From Microthyrium microscopicum (taxonomy: Eukaryota; Ascomycota; Dothideomycetes; Microthyriales; Microthyriaceae), in contig MU004236.1 of the NCBI GenBank assembly GCA_010405405.1, forward strand, positions 1,990,070 through 2,054,069: 64,000 bases of DNA. The letters run 5' to 3'. Below the pieces are notes generated by a model, which was not told where the DNA came from, did no database searches, and saw nothing but the letters and a program-made list of their open reading frames with translations. Shown here piece by piece: positions 12,001 through 23,440 of the stretch (positions are counted from its first letter, which is position 1; each line of letters begins with the position of its first letter). Both the position numbers and the translations under genes were made by a program.

Positions 12001-13683
12001 CTGGAGACATGCCCTTCAATACGTGCCCCTGGACGAGTCTTCACGTACTGGAGACGACAACTTATCGGAGCATTCGTTTTATCTGAATACTGAGGATCGC
12101 ACCGTGCTGCCTTTGGGTACGTTTGAGCGAGTCTTATGCATGTGCGAATGGAGCTACAAACTGGATAACGAGCCATTTTCACCTGTAACACATCAAATAC
12201 TCGTTTCAACGAGCGTCAAAGAGGCCAATGGTCGAAGTGGAAAGCTATACTTTCTTCATGCCAGCAGACACAAAGGCGGCCGTGGCATTGAAACTACTAT
12301 TCAGAAGGTAAAGACTGTTCGGAAGCCGTTTAAAGCTATGGTTGCTTATAGTGAGAGCAAACTGGCTGTATTGGACAAGGATGAACTGTCGATATACAGT
12401 CTAAATAAAGATGAACACGGGTAAGTTGACTCTCGCTCAATCATGCATGGCTCAGTCATGCGTGGTGATAACATTCTTCATACCCATTTACGTAAGGCTA
12501 ACTTATTTTCAGTGCCATAAAATGGAACCGTTGTGCTGCTATTTCACTACAAGACATCCCAAGGACAATCACAGCGAAAGCTCCAAACCTATACGTAACT
12601 ACCGCTACCAAGTCAATCATGGTATACACATACATTGAAGACACGACTATAGCTGGTAGACCATCCGGAAAGCTAATCAAAGCCTTTGGTGATGAGATGG
12701 GTCGGCCCACAGCCGCTCACCTTGTACTTCCCCTGAACAACACCACAAATTTCTCTCTCTCACATTCACAGCAGCCTCTATCACAGCAGCCATCACTCGC
12801 ATCGGCTTCCATAATCCTCCTCGCCTCCGACGACTCAACCCTCGCCATCATCGACCATCCACCCACACCAGCAAGCGATCATCCTATCCTTCCCCTCGGC
12901 GCCACCACCCTCCTGAAGACAGACGTTCCCCAACCTATCTCCAAACTCGCCATCGCCACCAACCGCCCTCCCTGGCTGCTAGACTCGGCGAATCCACCAG
13001 GTATACTAGGGCCTGACATCTTAGGTACCAGTCCAGACGGCGCATTACGACATATGCGTGTTCTCTCTGCGCCGGCTACGCATTTGCTGCAATTCCTGGC
13101 TGGTCTTTTAGCATATACGCAAATCGGCTACCGTGCCGAATCCTCACTAGACCAAGGGCCAGATGTGAACCTTGGCAGCAGAGAGCAGATACTTGACGCA
13201 CCAACCATAGACCCAGCGCACCAAATCTTGAATGAAAGCTTAGCGACCGAATACGCTGATCCCACATCCACGGGCGCGGGTTTGGCAACAGCAATGACTC
13301 TACCCACACGCACCGACCGCGCCATCGACGGCGACACGCTGGCATGGCTACGCCATGTCGATGGACCAGCTAAATTACGCGAGATGCTAACGCAATTGAC
13401 GTGGGAAGTGCTCGTGGCTGGTACTGCAAAATATGAGGTGACAATGACGGCGAATCGAGTGCTTAATAGCCGGGAAAAGCGAATGGGAAGGTTTATAGCA
13501 CTGGTGAATTTAGTGCTAGGTCCACCCGCCGAGCGAAGACACGGAGCGCAGAGAAACGGGGACGCGAGTGCAGGTGCAGATGAGATGGAAGTAGATCTCG
13601 GAGGAGAAGTGTCGGCTAGGGAATTAGAGGAAGCGATTGAGCGGTGCGTCAAGTGGTTCAGGATGCTCTGGGAGGTTGTCTAA
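9069..13683 (+). CDS. MMS1/DDB1/CPSF160-superfamily beta-propeller protein (MMS1_N-type), 1,492 aa
   Basis: Exons 9069-9969, 10014-12420 and 12513-13683. Intron 1 is 44 nt (GTCAGT donor, GATTGAC branch, TCTAG acceptor). Intron 2 is 92 nt (GTAAGT, GGCTAAC branch, TTTTCAG). Both preserve phase and give a single 1,493-codon frame including the stop. The layout, a very long protein made of repeated beta-strand-rich segments with no catalytic motif, fits the DDB1/Mms1/CPSF160 superfamily: tandem WD-like propellers that scaffold Cul4-type ubiquitin ligases, cleavage/polyadenylation factor or splicing complexes. The exon 1-2 join reads KNGISCPDLMIPYE, and the Arg- and Leu-rich tail includes GALRHMRVLSAP. 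Fungal proteins of this length and shape are usually annotated by an N-terminal MMS1 domain. Whether this one belongs to a DNA-repair ligase or an RNA-processing complex cannot be told from sequence alone. ATG 9069 (MDGQVPSGRLG) is the first ATG in frame with the family-like region. Confidence 0.75.
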
Positions 13684-13989
13684 AATTTACGAAAGTGTCA
13701 TGAATAATGGGTTAGAGGATTTGCATGGAGGACAAAGCATGATTCAGTACGGTGGGCATATACACGGGTGAATTGAATGGCCAGGCATGAAGGGCATAAA
13801 AAGCATATGTATGTTCAGGGTATATGGGTATGTTATAATACAATGCGCTCCCGTATGTTCACAGCGTGGCCTCCTCTACTATAAACAAACATCTTCTTTA
13901 CAAAATCGCTGGATGTAATCATTCCTCCTATGCGACGAAGCGGATAAACCTTGGAGCAGAAACGGCACCCGCCCGAAGTAGGGGCTCGC
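13684..13989. other. Convergent intergenic spacer
   Basis: A 306-bp region between the 3' ends of the MMS1-type gene (plus) and the PPR gene (minus). It should hold both 3' untranslated regions. Short frames here are antisense or chance. Nothing else seen. Confidence 0.4.
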
Positions 13990-16900
13990 TCATTTCCTTT
14001 GGGCCTTACCCTGGGCAGTACGAAGCAGCTTGATAAGACTTTCGTCCTGGGCGTCCAATTCGTCAAGCGAGCGAGGCTGTTTTGGACGATCACCATCAAC
14101 GGATTCTTCGTCTATGATATCCTCAGAATCATCGAGACCAGGCAGAGTGTCGCTGCCCAATTTCGAGTATGTCCGCGTAGGCTCTTTTATGGGTAGCCAT
14201 TTGCGTTTGGGGCCGCGTTCAGCGAGCAACTTGAGCTTTGAGTTGACTTCCTCGGAGCCGGCGTCTCTGCCGTCGAGGCGCCTGATAAGTTGCTTGACTT
14301 GCTCCGCTGTCGCTGGGGCGGCATCTTCGTCAACGTCAAAAAATCCGAGTTCGGGTATGAGAGACTCTGGATGATTGGGAATGCGCCTGAAAGGCTCTCG
14401 CCGATGGTCGCGCCTGGTGACCAACTGGTATTGTTCTCCTGTTGCTGGGGCGGTGTCTTTGTTGGCGTCAGAGACTTCGCATCCGGGTAGCATAGGTTCT
14501 GAATGACCCGGAACGTCTACCACTGAACGTCCCGGCTTGTCTTGTTCTCCTGTCATTGGAGCAGAATCTCTGTAGACGTCAGAGAATTCGGGTTCGCGTA
14601 TCACAGGCTCAGGATGGCCCAGAGTATCTACAACTGCATGATCCGGAATATCTCCCTCTGATTCGTCCGCAAGGTCTTTGTCTGTATTCCAATCCATGAG
14701 TTGGCTGAATGATTCCAACTGATTCGGACCAAAGGCTGATTCACGAGCAAATTCGAGACGCTTGTAAAGGCCCCTTTGCCTTACTATCTTATCATCGCGA
14801 GCATTGATTTCTCTCCGAGTTAGCATGTAATCGCTTTTATGATTGACAAACTTGTCGCCTGTCCATGCTTCTACCGCAGGAGTCAGTTTTGCAGCGACTT
14901 GTTGCAGAACACTGCTGAGAGTAACGGCCGAGGCAAGTCCGTCAAAGTACCGGCCTAGGCGATCCACTGACGATATCTTCGCTGCTTGCAGAATGTTCTT
15001 GAGAATTATCATCGTCCGAGGTTGAATATAGAGAAACTTTGTTCGCAAGCGATATTGAGAGTTAGTGAGCGCCTGGCGTACAAGTTTGGCGTCCTCGTCA
15101 TTGCCGGTGATTTCCTGGTGATATTTACTAAAATCGGGATTGAGGTGTATTTCAGCGGCTCGAAATGCTGCGACGACGTGGCGCGGGGATTCAGACCTGC
15201 AAAGGACTTGGACGTACGTGTTCCACGTGGTGGAAGTTAACTGGAATCCTTTTGTCTGGACTTCGTTCACGACTTCAACGATAGCGTCAAATTCTCGTCG
15301 ATCACCAAGATTGGTGATATACCAATTAAGAGGCCAAGAGAGGAGATGCCGTACATCGTAGCCACCCGGCATCGAGATCTCGCCCAGCCCGTCGATATCC
15401 TCGCCATCTGCATCGTCCGCAATCCATTGAATGCTCTCTCGCATGTCATTCAGCACTTGCTTAGAAGCATATTCGGAGAGCTTGCCGAGTTCATCAGATA
15501 CTGCTCGAACGTGGGCGGACAATTTACGGAGGCACGCCTTCCACAGTATCTCAACCTCATCATGGTTACCCGCAAGCGCATTTGCTTTCAGTAGGCTCTT
15601 GAGTATAGAAAGCGATGGCCCGCCATGAGCTACGTTTATATACCATTTCTGAACATAATTGACCAAGTCCCAAGCGCCAACTTCCGAGAAAGCCTCGAGA
15701 ACTTGATAAAAGTGGACATCAACTGGTCCAGCATGCCATACAGGCGGAAAGTCGGGGTTATATCGCAGATCCATCGAGGTTTGTGACAGGTTCGCTCTTA
15801 GTAGAGCTAGAACATGCCGATCTTCTTCTGCCTCAGGCCTGTTCAAGCGACAGAATGCGGCAAGGCGAAGAGCTCGTGAGGTAACATCCGGTGTTTGACC
15901 AGCTTGCACAAGCTCATCATATGCTTTTAAGCAATCGGTGTATCGGTATTCGTGAAAGTACCCTTGCATCAACAATGCGTAATGCCCAGCATGAGTGGGA
16001 ATATTTGATTTGGGCAAAACCTGGTCGACAATTTTTTGCGCTTGATTGGTGTTCTTGCTTCTGCAATGAAGTCTGACGAGATTCAAATACATGGTCCCAT
16101 CAATTGGAACACCTTTCGCTTCCAAGCCGTTGAAGATTGACATGGCTAGACTATAATCTTTGGCGCTCACTGCAGTGATGAATTTTGTCTTTTCAATACC
16201 ATATTCTCCCGGGTGCTGTACTGGATAATGACCATCCTGAAAGTCCGTTTCTTTTTTAAGCAACGTCTCTGATTTAGCAGCTGCAGGTGTGTCTTCAGAT
16301 CGGATATGTGCCAGCACAACGTGCTTAAGCATGTTTAGATCGATTGGTACGTTTTCTTGTCTTGTTATGCTGATCAGTGTGGTAACTGCTTTTGCGTCGC
16401 CAATCGCGCCACAGATGGCGATCAGTTCTCTCAACGTATGCCGAGTAACATGACATCCAGCTTTTGGCATACGGTCGAACACTATCTCGAAAGCGGCACC
16501 AAATCTTCGTGCACGCGCATGAGACCGGATGACTTCGATCCAGACTTCTTCAATCTGGAGAATCCTTGGAAAGAGTTGTGAGAGTCGAGAGAAGAACTCT
16601 TCTGTACGGTAGAAGTTGCCAGCTACGACGTGAACACGCAGAAGGGAGCAGACCCGTTCCGTATCCTGCTCCATCTCCAGCAAATTTCGATCAATTCCAG
16701 ACAGTTCCCCAATAGTAGGTCTCAAACTTGAATTTAGAGACTGTACAATGGAGAGGTTGCCTTTCCGAGAGAACAGTGTCATCATGGATACGATTGCCGC
16801 ATATGGCAAGTTCATGAAGCTCTGCGAAGCAACGGAACAAATCTCTTCAAGCATTTGTTGAGTCTGTGTAGCGGATACCACATTGATCCGGGAGAAGAAG

Positions 16901-18300
16901 GTGAGTGTGCTCAGGATTTTCTCGATTAAAGACGGGCTGGCTCCTCCGGTCGACTTGGCGGATTTCAGGTATGCGGTCCATAATAGACGGAGCAGATGGA
17001 ATTGACGATGCTTTGACTGGTTTGTCGATTCCTGTATCTTATCACAGAGACTTATTAGGGCATATCTTAAGAGGCGTTTTTCGTTGACATTGGCCCTTTT
17101 CATCATTTCGAGGACTGAGATGATGGAATCGCTGGTCTGCGAAAGGGATGAGAAGGCAGCAAGAAGGAACTGGAAAGACAGGGACTTTACGACGTAGTAC
17201 TGCACATCTAAGCGATTGACGGCATATGTCAAGTACGCGTCTACGATGTCAGTGAGGCCTGGCAGCCTTATTGCCACTCTCCAGAGATCCTGCAGTTGTT
17301 GTCGGGTTCCCTCCAGATCCGAAGATTCCGTCATTCCAGCATAAACTTCAGTCGACACCTGTAGCACCCTCTGCCAATCCTTCGCTCGAATGGCGTGAGC
17401 AAGTAAAACATCAGAACCAATGTATGTGCGAAGGTCTCGCTGTCTTGCAGCTGCATGTAGTTTTGCCGCATTATCAATTCTGCCGGTAAACAAATGAACA
17501 ACGGTTGCTCTCCAAAATGCGTACGTCTCATCGAATCCCGGGCTGTTTGTGATGAAAAACAGCCGAACACTATCTTCTTCACTGTCTGAAAAAGAAAGAA
17601 AATTGGCGAGTTGAATTTTGGCCTCAATCGTCTGCTGCTCAGGAGGAAGGTCTCTGTATAATGCCCATGCGTGGGAATACGAGAGGTTATCCCCTGGTAA
17701 TGGAATAGTCCCTTGAATATGTGAAAGGAAGTCTTTGCGTGCAGATCCGTCCTCGGCCTTAGAAGCACGAAGTGCTTTGATCCAATCCAACTCCTGTAAT
17801 TTGATTTCTTGGAAATTCAATTCGTCGGATTGTTCATTGTGCTCAGCATAATGTGGTGGCGGCTGAGGATTCTCGCCTCCGTCTGCAAGAGTACTCTGTT
17901 TTCGATAGCCAATCGAACCGTGACCCGAGATCTGCACTCTTTTTCTCGCGCTCATCGCCGGACTGCTCATTCGTAGTTCTTTTTTTCGAAAATAGATCGT
18001 GCCAATTGACGTTCTTGACAGCCTCCTCATGAGAGCCAGTGTTTTGGGTGGATATAAGAAGTCTAACATTCCACTTGTTGGTTGATCTGATTTTGGGGAA
18101 CTCCTCGGCTTCGAAAGAGTATCGGTGAAGAGGATACACATTTGATTGAGGAGAGTGTCCCACCATGGAGGAATGGTAGGAGATGGAGCGCCATGGTTCC
18201 AAAAGGAGTGGAGTTCGCGCTGTGAGCGGAAGGGGCGCTTTGGAGACGTGCAAGAGTGAAGAGTCGCAGGATCTGGGCATTTCTTGATCCTCAGGGGCAT
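13990..18300 (-). CDS. Large pentatricopeptide-repeat (PPR) protein, probably mitochondrial, 1,436 aa
   Basis: A single uninterrupted frame of 1,437 codons including the stop. PPR proteins are helical-repeat RNA-binding proteins that act mostly in mitochondria. The middle of the protein shows repeated helix-turn-helix units of about 35 residues with PPR character, for example VPIDGTMYLNLVRLHCRSKN and AGHYALLMQGYFHEYRYTDC. The N terminus is basic and Ser/Arg-rich, as expected of a mitochondrial presequence, and contains LHSFWNHGAP and LLDFLYPPKT-like motifs that I associate with the fungal CYA-5-like PPR group needed for cox1 expression. That assignment is from memory and tentative. The frame continues upstream to a GTG at 18324, but ATG 18300 (MPLRIKKCPD) is the first ATG. 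Near the C terminus there are about three degenerate acidic tandem repeats (see the separate entry). The family does not usually need introns, and none is indicated. Confidence 0.82.
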   Translation of the reverse strand: MPLRIKKCPDPATLHSCTSPKRPFRSQRELHSFWNHGAPSPTIPPWWDTLLNQMCILFTDTLSKPRSSPKSDQPTSGMLDFLYPPKTLALMRRLSRTSIGTIYFRKKELRMSSPAMSARKRVQISGHGSIGYRKQSTLADGGENPQPPPHYAEHNEQSDELNFQEIKLQELDWIKALRASKAEDGSARKDFLSHIQGTIPLPGDNLSYSHAWALYRDLPPEQQTIEAKIQLANFLSFSDSEEDSVRLFFITNSPGFDETYAFWRATVVHLFTGRIDNAAKLHAAARQRDLRTYIGSDVLLAHAIRAKDWQRVLQVSTEVYAGMTESSDLEGTRQQLQDLWRVAIRLPGLTDIVDAYLTYAVNRLDVQYYVVKSLSFQFLLAAFSSLSQTSDSIISVLEMMKRANVNEKRLLRYALISLCDKIQESTNQSKHRQFHLLRLLWTAYLKSAKSTGGASPSLIEKILSTLTFFSRINVVSATQTQQMLEEICSVASQSFMNLPYAAIVSMMTLFSRKGNLSIVQSLNSSLRPTIGELSGIDRNLLEMEQDTERVCSLLRVHVVAGNFYRTEEFFSRLSQLFPRILQIEEVWIEVIRSHARARRFGAAFEIVFDRMPKAGCHVTRHTLRELIAICGAIGDAKAVTTLISITRQENVPIDLNMLKHVVLAHIRSEDTPAAAKSETLLKKETDFQDGHYPVQHPGEYGIEKTKFITAVSAKDYSLAMSIFNGLEAKGVPIDGTMYLNLVRLHCRSKNTNQAQKIVDQVLPKSNIPTHAGHYALLMQGYFHEYRYTDCLKAYDELVQAGQTPDVTSRALRLAAFCRLNRPEAEEDRHVLALLRANLSQTSMDLRYNPDFPPVWHAGPVDVHFYQVLEAFSEVGAWDLVNYVQKWYINVAHGGPSLSILKSLLKANALAGNHDEVEILWKACLRKLSAHVRAVSDELGKLSEYASKQVLNDMRESIQWIADDADGEDIDGLGEISMPGGYDVRHLLSWPLNWYITNLGDRREFDAIVEVVNEVQTKGFQLTSTTWNTYVQVLCRSESPRHVVAAFRAAEIHLNPDFSKYHQEITGNDEDAKLVRQALTNSQYRLRTKFLYIQPRTMIILKNILQAAKISSVDRLGRYFDGLASAVTLSSVLQQVAAKLTPAVEAWTGDKFVNHKSDYMLTRREINARDDKIVRQRGLYKRLEFARESAFGPNQLESFSQLMDWNTDKDLADESEGDIPDHAVVDTLGHPEPVIREPEFSDVYRDSAPMTGEQDKPGRSVVDVPGHSEPMLPGCEVSDANKDTAPATGEQYQLVTRRDHRREPFRRIPNHPESLIPELGFFDVDEDAAPATAEQVKQLIRRLDGRDAGSEEVNSKLKLLAERGPKRKWLPIKEPTRTYSKLGSDTLPGLDDSEDIIDEESVDGDRPKQPRSLDELDAQDESLIKLLRTAQGKAQRK
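14270..14655 (-). repeat. Degenerate in-frame tandem repeat near the C terminus of the PPR protein
   Basis: About three copies of a unit of roughly 40-45 codons, each with a GH/NHPE-like core, an acidic FSDV/VSDA/FFDV block and an APxTxEQ ending (APMTGEQ, APATGEQ, APATAEQ). The copies have diverged, so the expansion is not recent. The segment is acidic and probably disordered, outside the RNA-binding helices. Confidence 0.6.
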
Positions 18301-18740
18301 AGCCTGGACAATAGAGACGACCACATGTGATGTGGAAGGAGACGGAGAAGATGCTGACTCAAAGTCACCGAATGCTAGAAGAGTGAGTGAGAGGCGACAC
18401 GATAGATAGTCATTACGAACCGGATCAAATGCATTGAGACAGGACTGTTTGAGAGTTGGAGCAGCCCTAGAAGAGAAGAAAGGGATGGGGGGGTCCTAAA
18501 TGAGGTGACGAGAATAATTGAAGAGATTGAAGATGGTCGCAAGAATTCCAAGGTTGAGGACTCAATGAGCCTCACATTCTAAACTTTTTCTCCCGGCAAG
18601 TGGTCAAAGCGCCTCCTGTATATGGATGTCTTGGCATCAATTGATCTCGAATTCAGAGGATTGTGACTCCGAAATCAAACATTAAGCAGCAACTCAATCT
18701 TCAATTACCGATTAAATGCATTATATACAGAGCTCAGGCT
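18301..18740. other. Intergenic region upstream of the PPR gene and downstream of the MFS gene
   Basis: A 440-bp region. Both neighbouring genes are on the minus strand, so it holds the promoter and 5' leader of the PPR gene (next to 18300) and the 3' end of the transporter gene (next to 18741). A G-rich run lies near 18,488. No further gene or repeat seen. Confidence 0.4.
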
Positions 18741-20724
18741 TTAAACCCGATTATCCAACTCCTTCTCATTCACAGCCTTTCCTCCGTCAGCACCAAGTGT
18801 TGATCTCCTCCTTCCTACCACACTCTCCTTCCTCTTGCGACTCGTATCCAAGGACTGCGCAAACTTCGACTTTTCGCGGATCGCAGGCCCTTTCTTATAG
18901 AACACATATATAGGCACAGTTACAGCCACCGAGATACAAGCCAAGATCGTCGTTGCATATTCCAGTGGTCGACCCGGGATGTTCTCATACATTGGACCAG
19001 CGTACATGGCAGCCACACCAGCCAAAAAGTCTCTGGCAAGATCGTTACCTCCAGTTGCACTAGCTGCGTAAGGTCCGTATGCAGCGGTCATGTAATCAAT
19101 TGAGGATTGGTAAATAGCGTACTGTGGAAGAGATTAGCCAGTATGTCTGATACGAAAGGGGTGGGTGGGTTACATTTGCTATGCCAACGAGGCATGAGAA
19201 TATCATTGGAGCAATCCATGGGATTCCGTAGCTTGGGCCAAGACTTGTCCATGCGAAACCAAACAGCCCGATGGCTTCTAATGGAGCAACTTCGATGTGT
19301 TAGCTAGATCTCACGGGAGTTCTACTTTGTACTCACGGTATAGTAACCACCAGAGACGCGCTTCTGGCTTCAGACGATCTGGATCCTTCCGGCGGATTCC
19401 CCGAAATCTATGTATTGAGGGCAAATACGAGAGGTATGACAGGACATAACCAACGAGGAGCCTTCGAACCTTGGTTAGTGGCCATAGAGTTAAGGGACTG
19501 TTAAACTTACGGTATGAACGCCAAAGTAATTCCAATGGTTCCGAACCCCCATTGCTTATATACGGGAGTGAAACTTTCCAAAAAGGTAAATATCAGAGCG
19601 TCTGAAAACCCACTGAGAAGTGACAACCAAAGAACAATAGGTTCTGTGAAGAACATGTAGAACGGTCGATCTGTAACACATTGTCAATTGCATATCATCT
19701 GGAGTCCTTTAAGAATACTTACACCAGATAGTCCAGACCTCCTTTGCTGTTAATTTCGGTCGAAGCTCATTTGGCCCATAGACATTCGGCTCACTACCAT
19801 TCTTGCGTCGTCGTTTCGCCTCGCGATCCAAAAGGACTGTAGCCCGAGTTTCAGGATTTGCCACGAGATGGATAACTTGTACAATAACCCCAACGATCAA
19901 TTGTGTCCAGAAGATCCAAGAGAGAGGTTTTTGCACTTGGACGAAACCGCCTATGACGGCACCGACAACGCTACCGCCGACAGATGATAGAACCAAGAAT
20001 GCGACCGCGTATTCCTGATCACTGCACTATTATCAGTATGATGTTCGAGATATCATGCGACCGGAGAGTGAACGTACTCGGGCGTCCACATATCAGCAAG
20101 AGTTCCTAGAGTAACCGATCCGCCTAAGTAAAGGTCAGTATACATCGAGCTTGAGCCATGTACTCAGTGCGTATGTACCTGCTGTCGAAAGACCACCAAG
20201 TGTGCGACAAACCACATATGTCCCAAAATTGGGTGCCAGTGCGCATGGTATTTGCCAGATGTTAACCAGAAACAAACTCGCTTGCTGAATAGGCCATCTC
20301 CCAATTTCTTCAGACCAAGGAGCCCAAAGTTCGCATCCTAAAGTATCAACAATTAGCTTGCCCGTTATTTCTCCCTGAAGAAAGTTGAAATACCAAATGC
20401 ATATGCAATAAGAAAAACCGCCTGCGGAACTCTCGCCGCCTGCGTACTAACACCAAACTTTTTCGAAATCCCATCCACACCATTCGAATACATGCTCGCA
20501 TTCAAATTCATTGATATCTGAATCAAAAACACCACACACAAGATCTGCCACTTTCTCCACGTTGGAAACGCGTACCCCAAGACCTCAGGTGCATCCGTGT
20601 CTGTGAGCTCATATTTGCCGTCCTTCTCAATGCGCGTGGGAGTATTACTCGACTTTTCTTCGCGATCGCCTAGATCTCCGTATTTGCCTGGATCTTGCTC
20701 CGTTTCTGGCACAGAAGTCGCCAT
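18741..20724 (-). CDS. Major facilitator superfamily transporter (DHA1-like drug/polyamine group), 538 aa, eight exons
   Basis: Exons 20724-20394, 20337-20179, 20123-20078, 20021-19723, 19670-19511, 19461-19337, 19289-19174 and 19121-18741. Seven introns of 47-56 nt sum to a single in-phase frame of 539 codons. MFS_1 proteins move small molecules across membranes by proton exchange. About twelve hydrophobic segments are visible. After a polar N-terminal tail the protein has PTWRKWQILCVVFLIQ (first membrane segment), then AFGCELWAPWSEEIGRWPI, which matches the loop 2-3 signature region of the family, then GGLSTAGGSVTLG, DDQEYAVAFLVLSSVGGSV, and a charged central loop (KRRRKNGSEPN). The C-terminal tail is basic and Lys/Arg-rich. 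The substrate cannot be read from sequence: multidrug or polyamine efflux is the usual role of the nearest-looking fungal members. Upstream is the boundary with the AT-rich block, about 540 bp away. Confidence 0.9.
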
Positions 20725-21259
20725 TTTCTTACGCCCGCGTATACAATGCGATTATATGCGACGAAGATAGCAAAAAGATTGTGTGAATAAAAAGTGGGGT
20801 TTGTCCAAGATCACATTGACATTTGACACCAAGGCTTTGTTTCCTTCTGGGGCTTGGTATGGTCTTGTATGAAGCTTACCCATGCTTGTTGAAGCACGAG
20901 AGTGCGCTAAAGTTACCGCGAAATCCGGGGTATGACGTTGCTTGACGTTGGTCGCATTCTCGTAAACCTCAACACCAAATATGGACACCCAGTTAACAGC
21001 CCCAAAGTGAGCCTTGGCTGCGGACCCATGCTTGGCTACCGTCAGAGACCGCTGTAGGATTCATTGAAGGTGTTGATCTTGACTCAGTTGGGTGTAGTGC
21101 ATCGAGCATCTGATCCCCGCGTTGATCGTAAAGAGCAAGGTGATCAATTTGGCTTTACAGTGCCACCGCAGCTCAGTTGTCCCCCCCCCTAGATTATGAA
21201 ATGGCGCTTCAGGGCGTAATTAGAGGGCAAGAAGATCTAAAGAGTGCGTTAGTATGCAA
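20725..21259. promoter_or_regulatory. MFS gene upstream region, ending at the edge of the AT-rich block
   Basis: A normal-GC spacer that holds the transporter promoter. It includes a run of nine to ten C residues near 21,181-21,190. From about 21,260 onward base composition changes sharply. No coding signal seen. Confidence 0.45.
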
Positions 21260-21699
21260 ATTTAGCGGCATAGCCCCTTAGTTCAATCTTACTAACTCTA
21301 TCCTTTTCCTAAATTATAATATTAACTATCCTAAAGCTAAATCTTTATTAAATATCTTAATTTTTAGTATTCTAATACTATAACGAATAACTCTTTAATA
21401 TGCCGCCCTATCTTAATAATTTAGAGTAAAAACAAGTATAGAATATAATTAATCTTAGCTATACTAAGACTGTTATTACTAGGGCTATTAAATACTATCT
21501 ATAAATTATAAAATACTAACGTTAAATACTAAAGATTAGGGGCTCGTTTAAGCCTATAAAGACGTATTTAGGCCCTCTACTAGTATTAGATTATAATATA
21601 CGTATTATATTATTTAAATATCTACTAAATTAACCTAATTTAATATAATTTAAGATATATAAGTTTATTTTAGATATATTTAGATTAGTAATATCTTAA

Positions 21700-22440
21700 T
21701 AGTAAGTATCTAAAGTCCTAAATAGGCATAATTATACTAAAAAGAAGGTTAGTAATAAAGTAATACTAGTAGACACGTTCTTATATTTTATAGTTAAAAG
21801 TTATTACTACCTAACGCTCTACTAAAACTTATTATAAATATTATCTCTATATATTAAAATATACTTTTAAATAGCTTATCTTTATTAATAAAGTAGGCTA
21901 TAGAATTACTAGCGTCTTAAGAATAAGAAAGTAGAGTAAATTAGGTATTAAACCTAATATTAAAAGCTTCTTAATAGCTAATAAGTAGAAATTAAAGAAT
22001 ATTAATAATACTACTAAATAGTATAATATTCTACTAATATATAGCGTTAATAGCATCTTATTAGTAAATATCTATAAAGCTAATAGTAATAGTAATAGCT
22101 TTACTTAGTAGTATAAGAATAAGCTTTTAGATATCTATTAGCCTTATTTTCTTCCTTAAAGTATTATTATTATAAATAATACGTCCTTTTATTATAGTAA
22201 AGAAGTTTATAAGATATTTAGGACTATAAAAGTATAATTAGAATTCCTACTACTATACTACCTAGATTTTAACCCTATTAAAGAGTTTTTTAGTAATTTA
22301 AAAGCCTAGTTAAAAATAAACAACTACTAGTAATATAGCTATAAGAATTCTTTATCTTTTAAGTAGTTTTTAAGTATTAGAATTAAAGTTTTAGGTAAAG
22401 GAGTACTTAGTAGAAAGCAAGCTAAAGGATATATTTAATA
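21700..22440 (+). mobile_element. Tc1/mariner-type (DDE_3) DNA transposon relic
   Basis: A plus-strand frame with the C-terminal half of a Tc1/IS630-family transposase, best between about 22,160 and 22,327. It reads NNTSFYYSKEVYKIFRTIKV, then a LDFNPIKEFFSNLKA block, the usual third-catalytic-residue region of this family (family form PDxNPIExxF...LKxWL). In-frame stops sit where the family has Gln or Trp codons, as expected from RIP. Recognisable inverted termini were not found, so the ends of the element are not set; the coding relic is what I can support. It sits at the inner edge of the gene-rich/AT-rich boundary. Confidence 0.7.
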
Positions 22441-23440
22441 TAGTAGTTATATTATAAAGGAAGCTAAAATCCCTTAGGGCTTAGAGTTATATAGAAATAT
22501 CTAGAAAATAGCTTTAATTATTACTTCTAATCCTAACTTCTTTATACTATAATAAAAATTTAATATTAAACTACTACTATTATAAATCTTACTTGCTTAA
22601 CTTAGAACTAGTATTATTAAGAAGAGAAATCTAATATATATAGTACTAATAGAAATTAGTAATAAATTCCTTATAAAGTTTAATTATATCGTCAAAATTC
22701 TATATTATAGCCCTTACTAAAAGATACTTAAACTAAGTATAATCTTTACCTACTACATAGCCTAAATAATATCCTTTATCTTAAAAAGCCTTAATAATAG
22801 CTAAAAATACTAAACGCTATTAGAAACCTAAATTAATATTATACTAGCTATTAAATATATTAAATTTATCCTCTAGATTATATTTTTAGACTAATAGTAG
22901 CTTAGAGATTAAATCTAAAGCTATAGCTAATCTACTACGACGCGGTAAAGAGCTAGAGCGCGTACGCTAACTCTAGCTACTCTAAACCCTACTAGAAGCC
23001 CTACTAAGTAAGTTTAAGCTCTCTTAATTATAATAAATATTAATATAAATAAGTTACGAAGTAGAATTTAATGCTATTATTATTTAATATTAATAGTAAG
23101 CTCTTTAAATAGTAGTGCTTTCTAATAAATTTATTATTATTATATTAAGTAGTATTTTAATAGTATATTTACTCTTTACTATTACTTAAGCTTAATTATT
23201 TAAATCTTTAGCGTTAAGGAAGATATATTTATTATAAGGATCTTTATAATAATACCTTCCGTTAAGATTATTTAGATACTCCTTCTTTTTATAGAGGTAT
23301 TTATCTACTAACTATATAAATTTAGAAGTAGAATTAACACGTTATTAATATTCTTTATAGCATAGATCTGCCTATTCTAATATCTTTGCTACTATTACTA
23401 ACGCTAGAAAAGGACGTTCTAGCTTAGTAATAGTAAATAG
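22441..23440. other. RIP-degenerated sequence, no assignable element
   Basis: AT-rich sequence without CpA/TpG between the Tc1/mariner relic and the first gypsy fossil. I see no motif that I can place in a family. A slightly GC-richer patch lies at about 22,930-22,960. Confidence 0.5.

Noticed and set aside
12619-13683. Separate gene starting at the ATG at 12619
   Set aside because: The splice at 12420/12513 joins it in phase to the upstream exon, so the ATG is internal to the MMS1-type gene.
17331-18280. Additional minus-strand open frames at 17,331-17,768 and 17,843-18,280
   Set aside because: They overlap the long PPR frame in another frame and show no motif.
21181-21190. Run of C residues as a sequencing or assembly artefact
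   Set aside because: It is plausible as homopolymer slippage, but nothing in the sequence shows that it is wrong, and it lies outside any gene.
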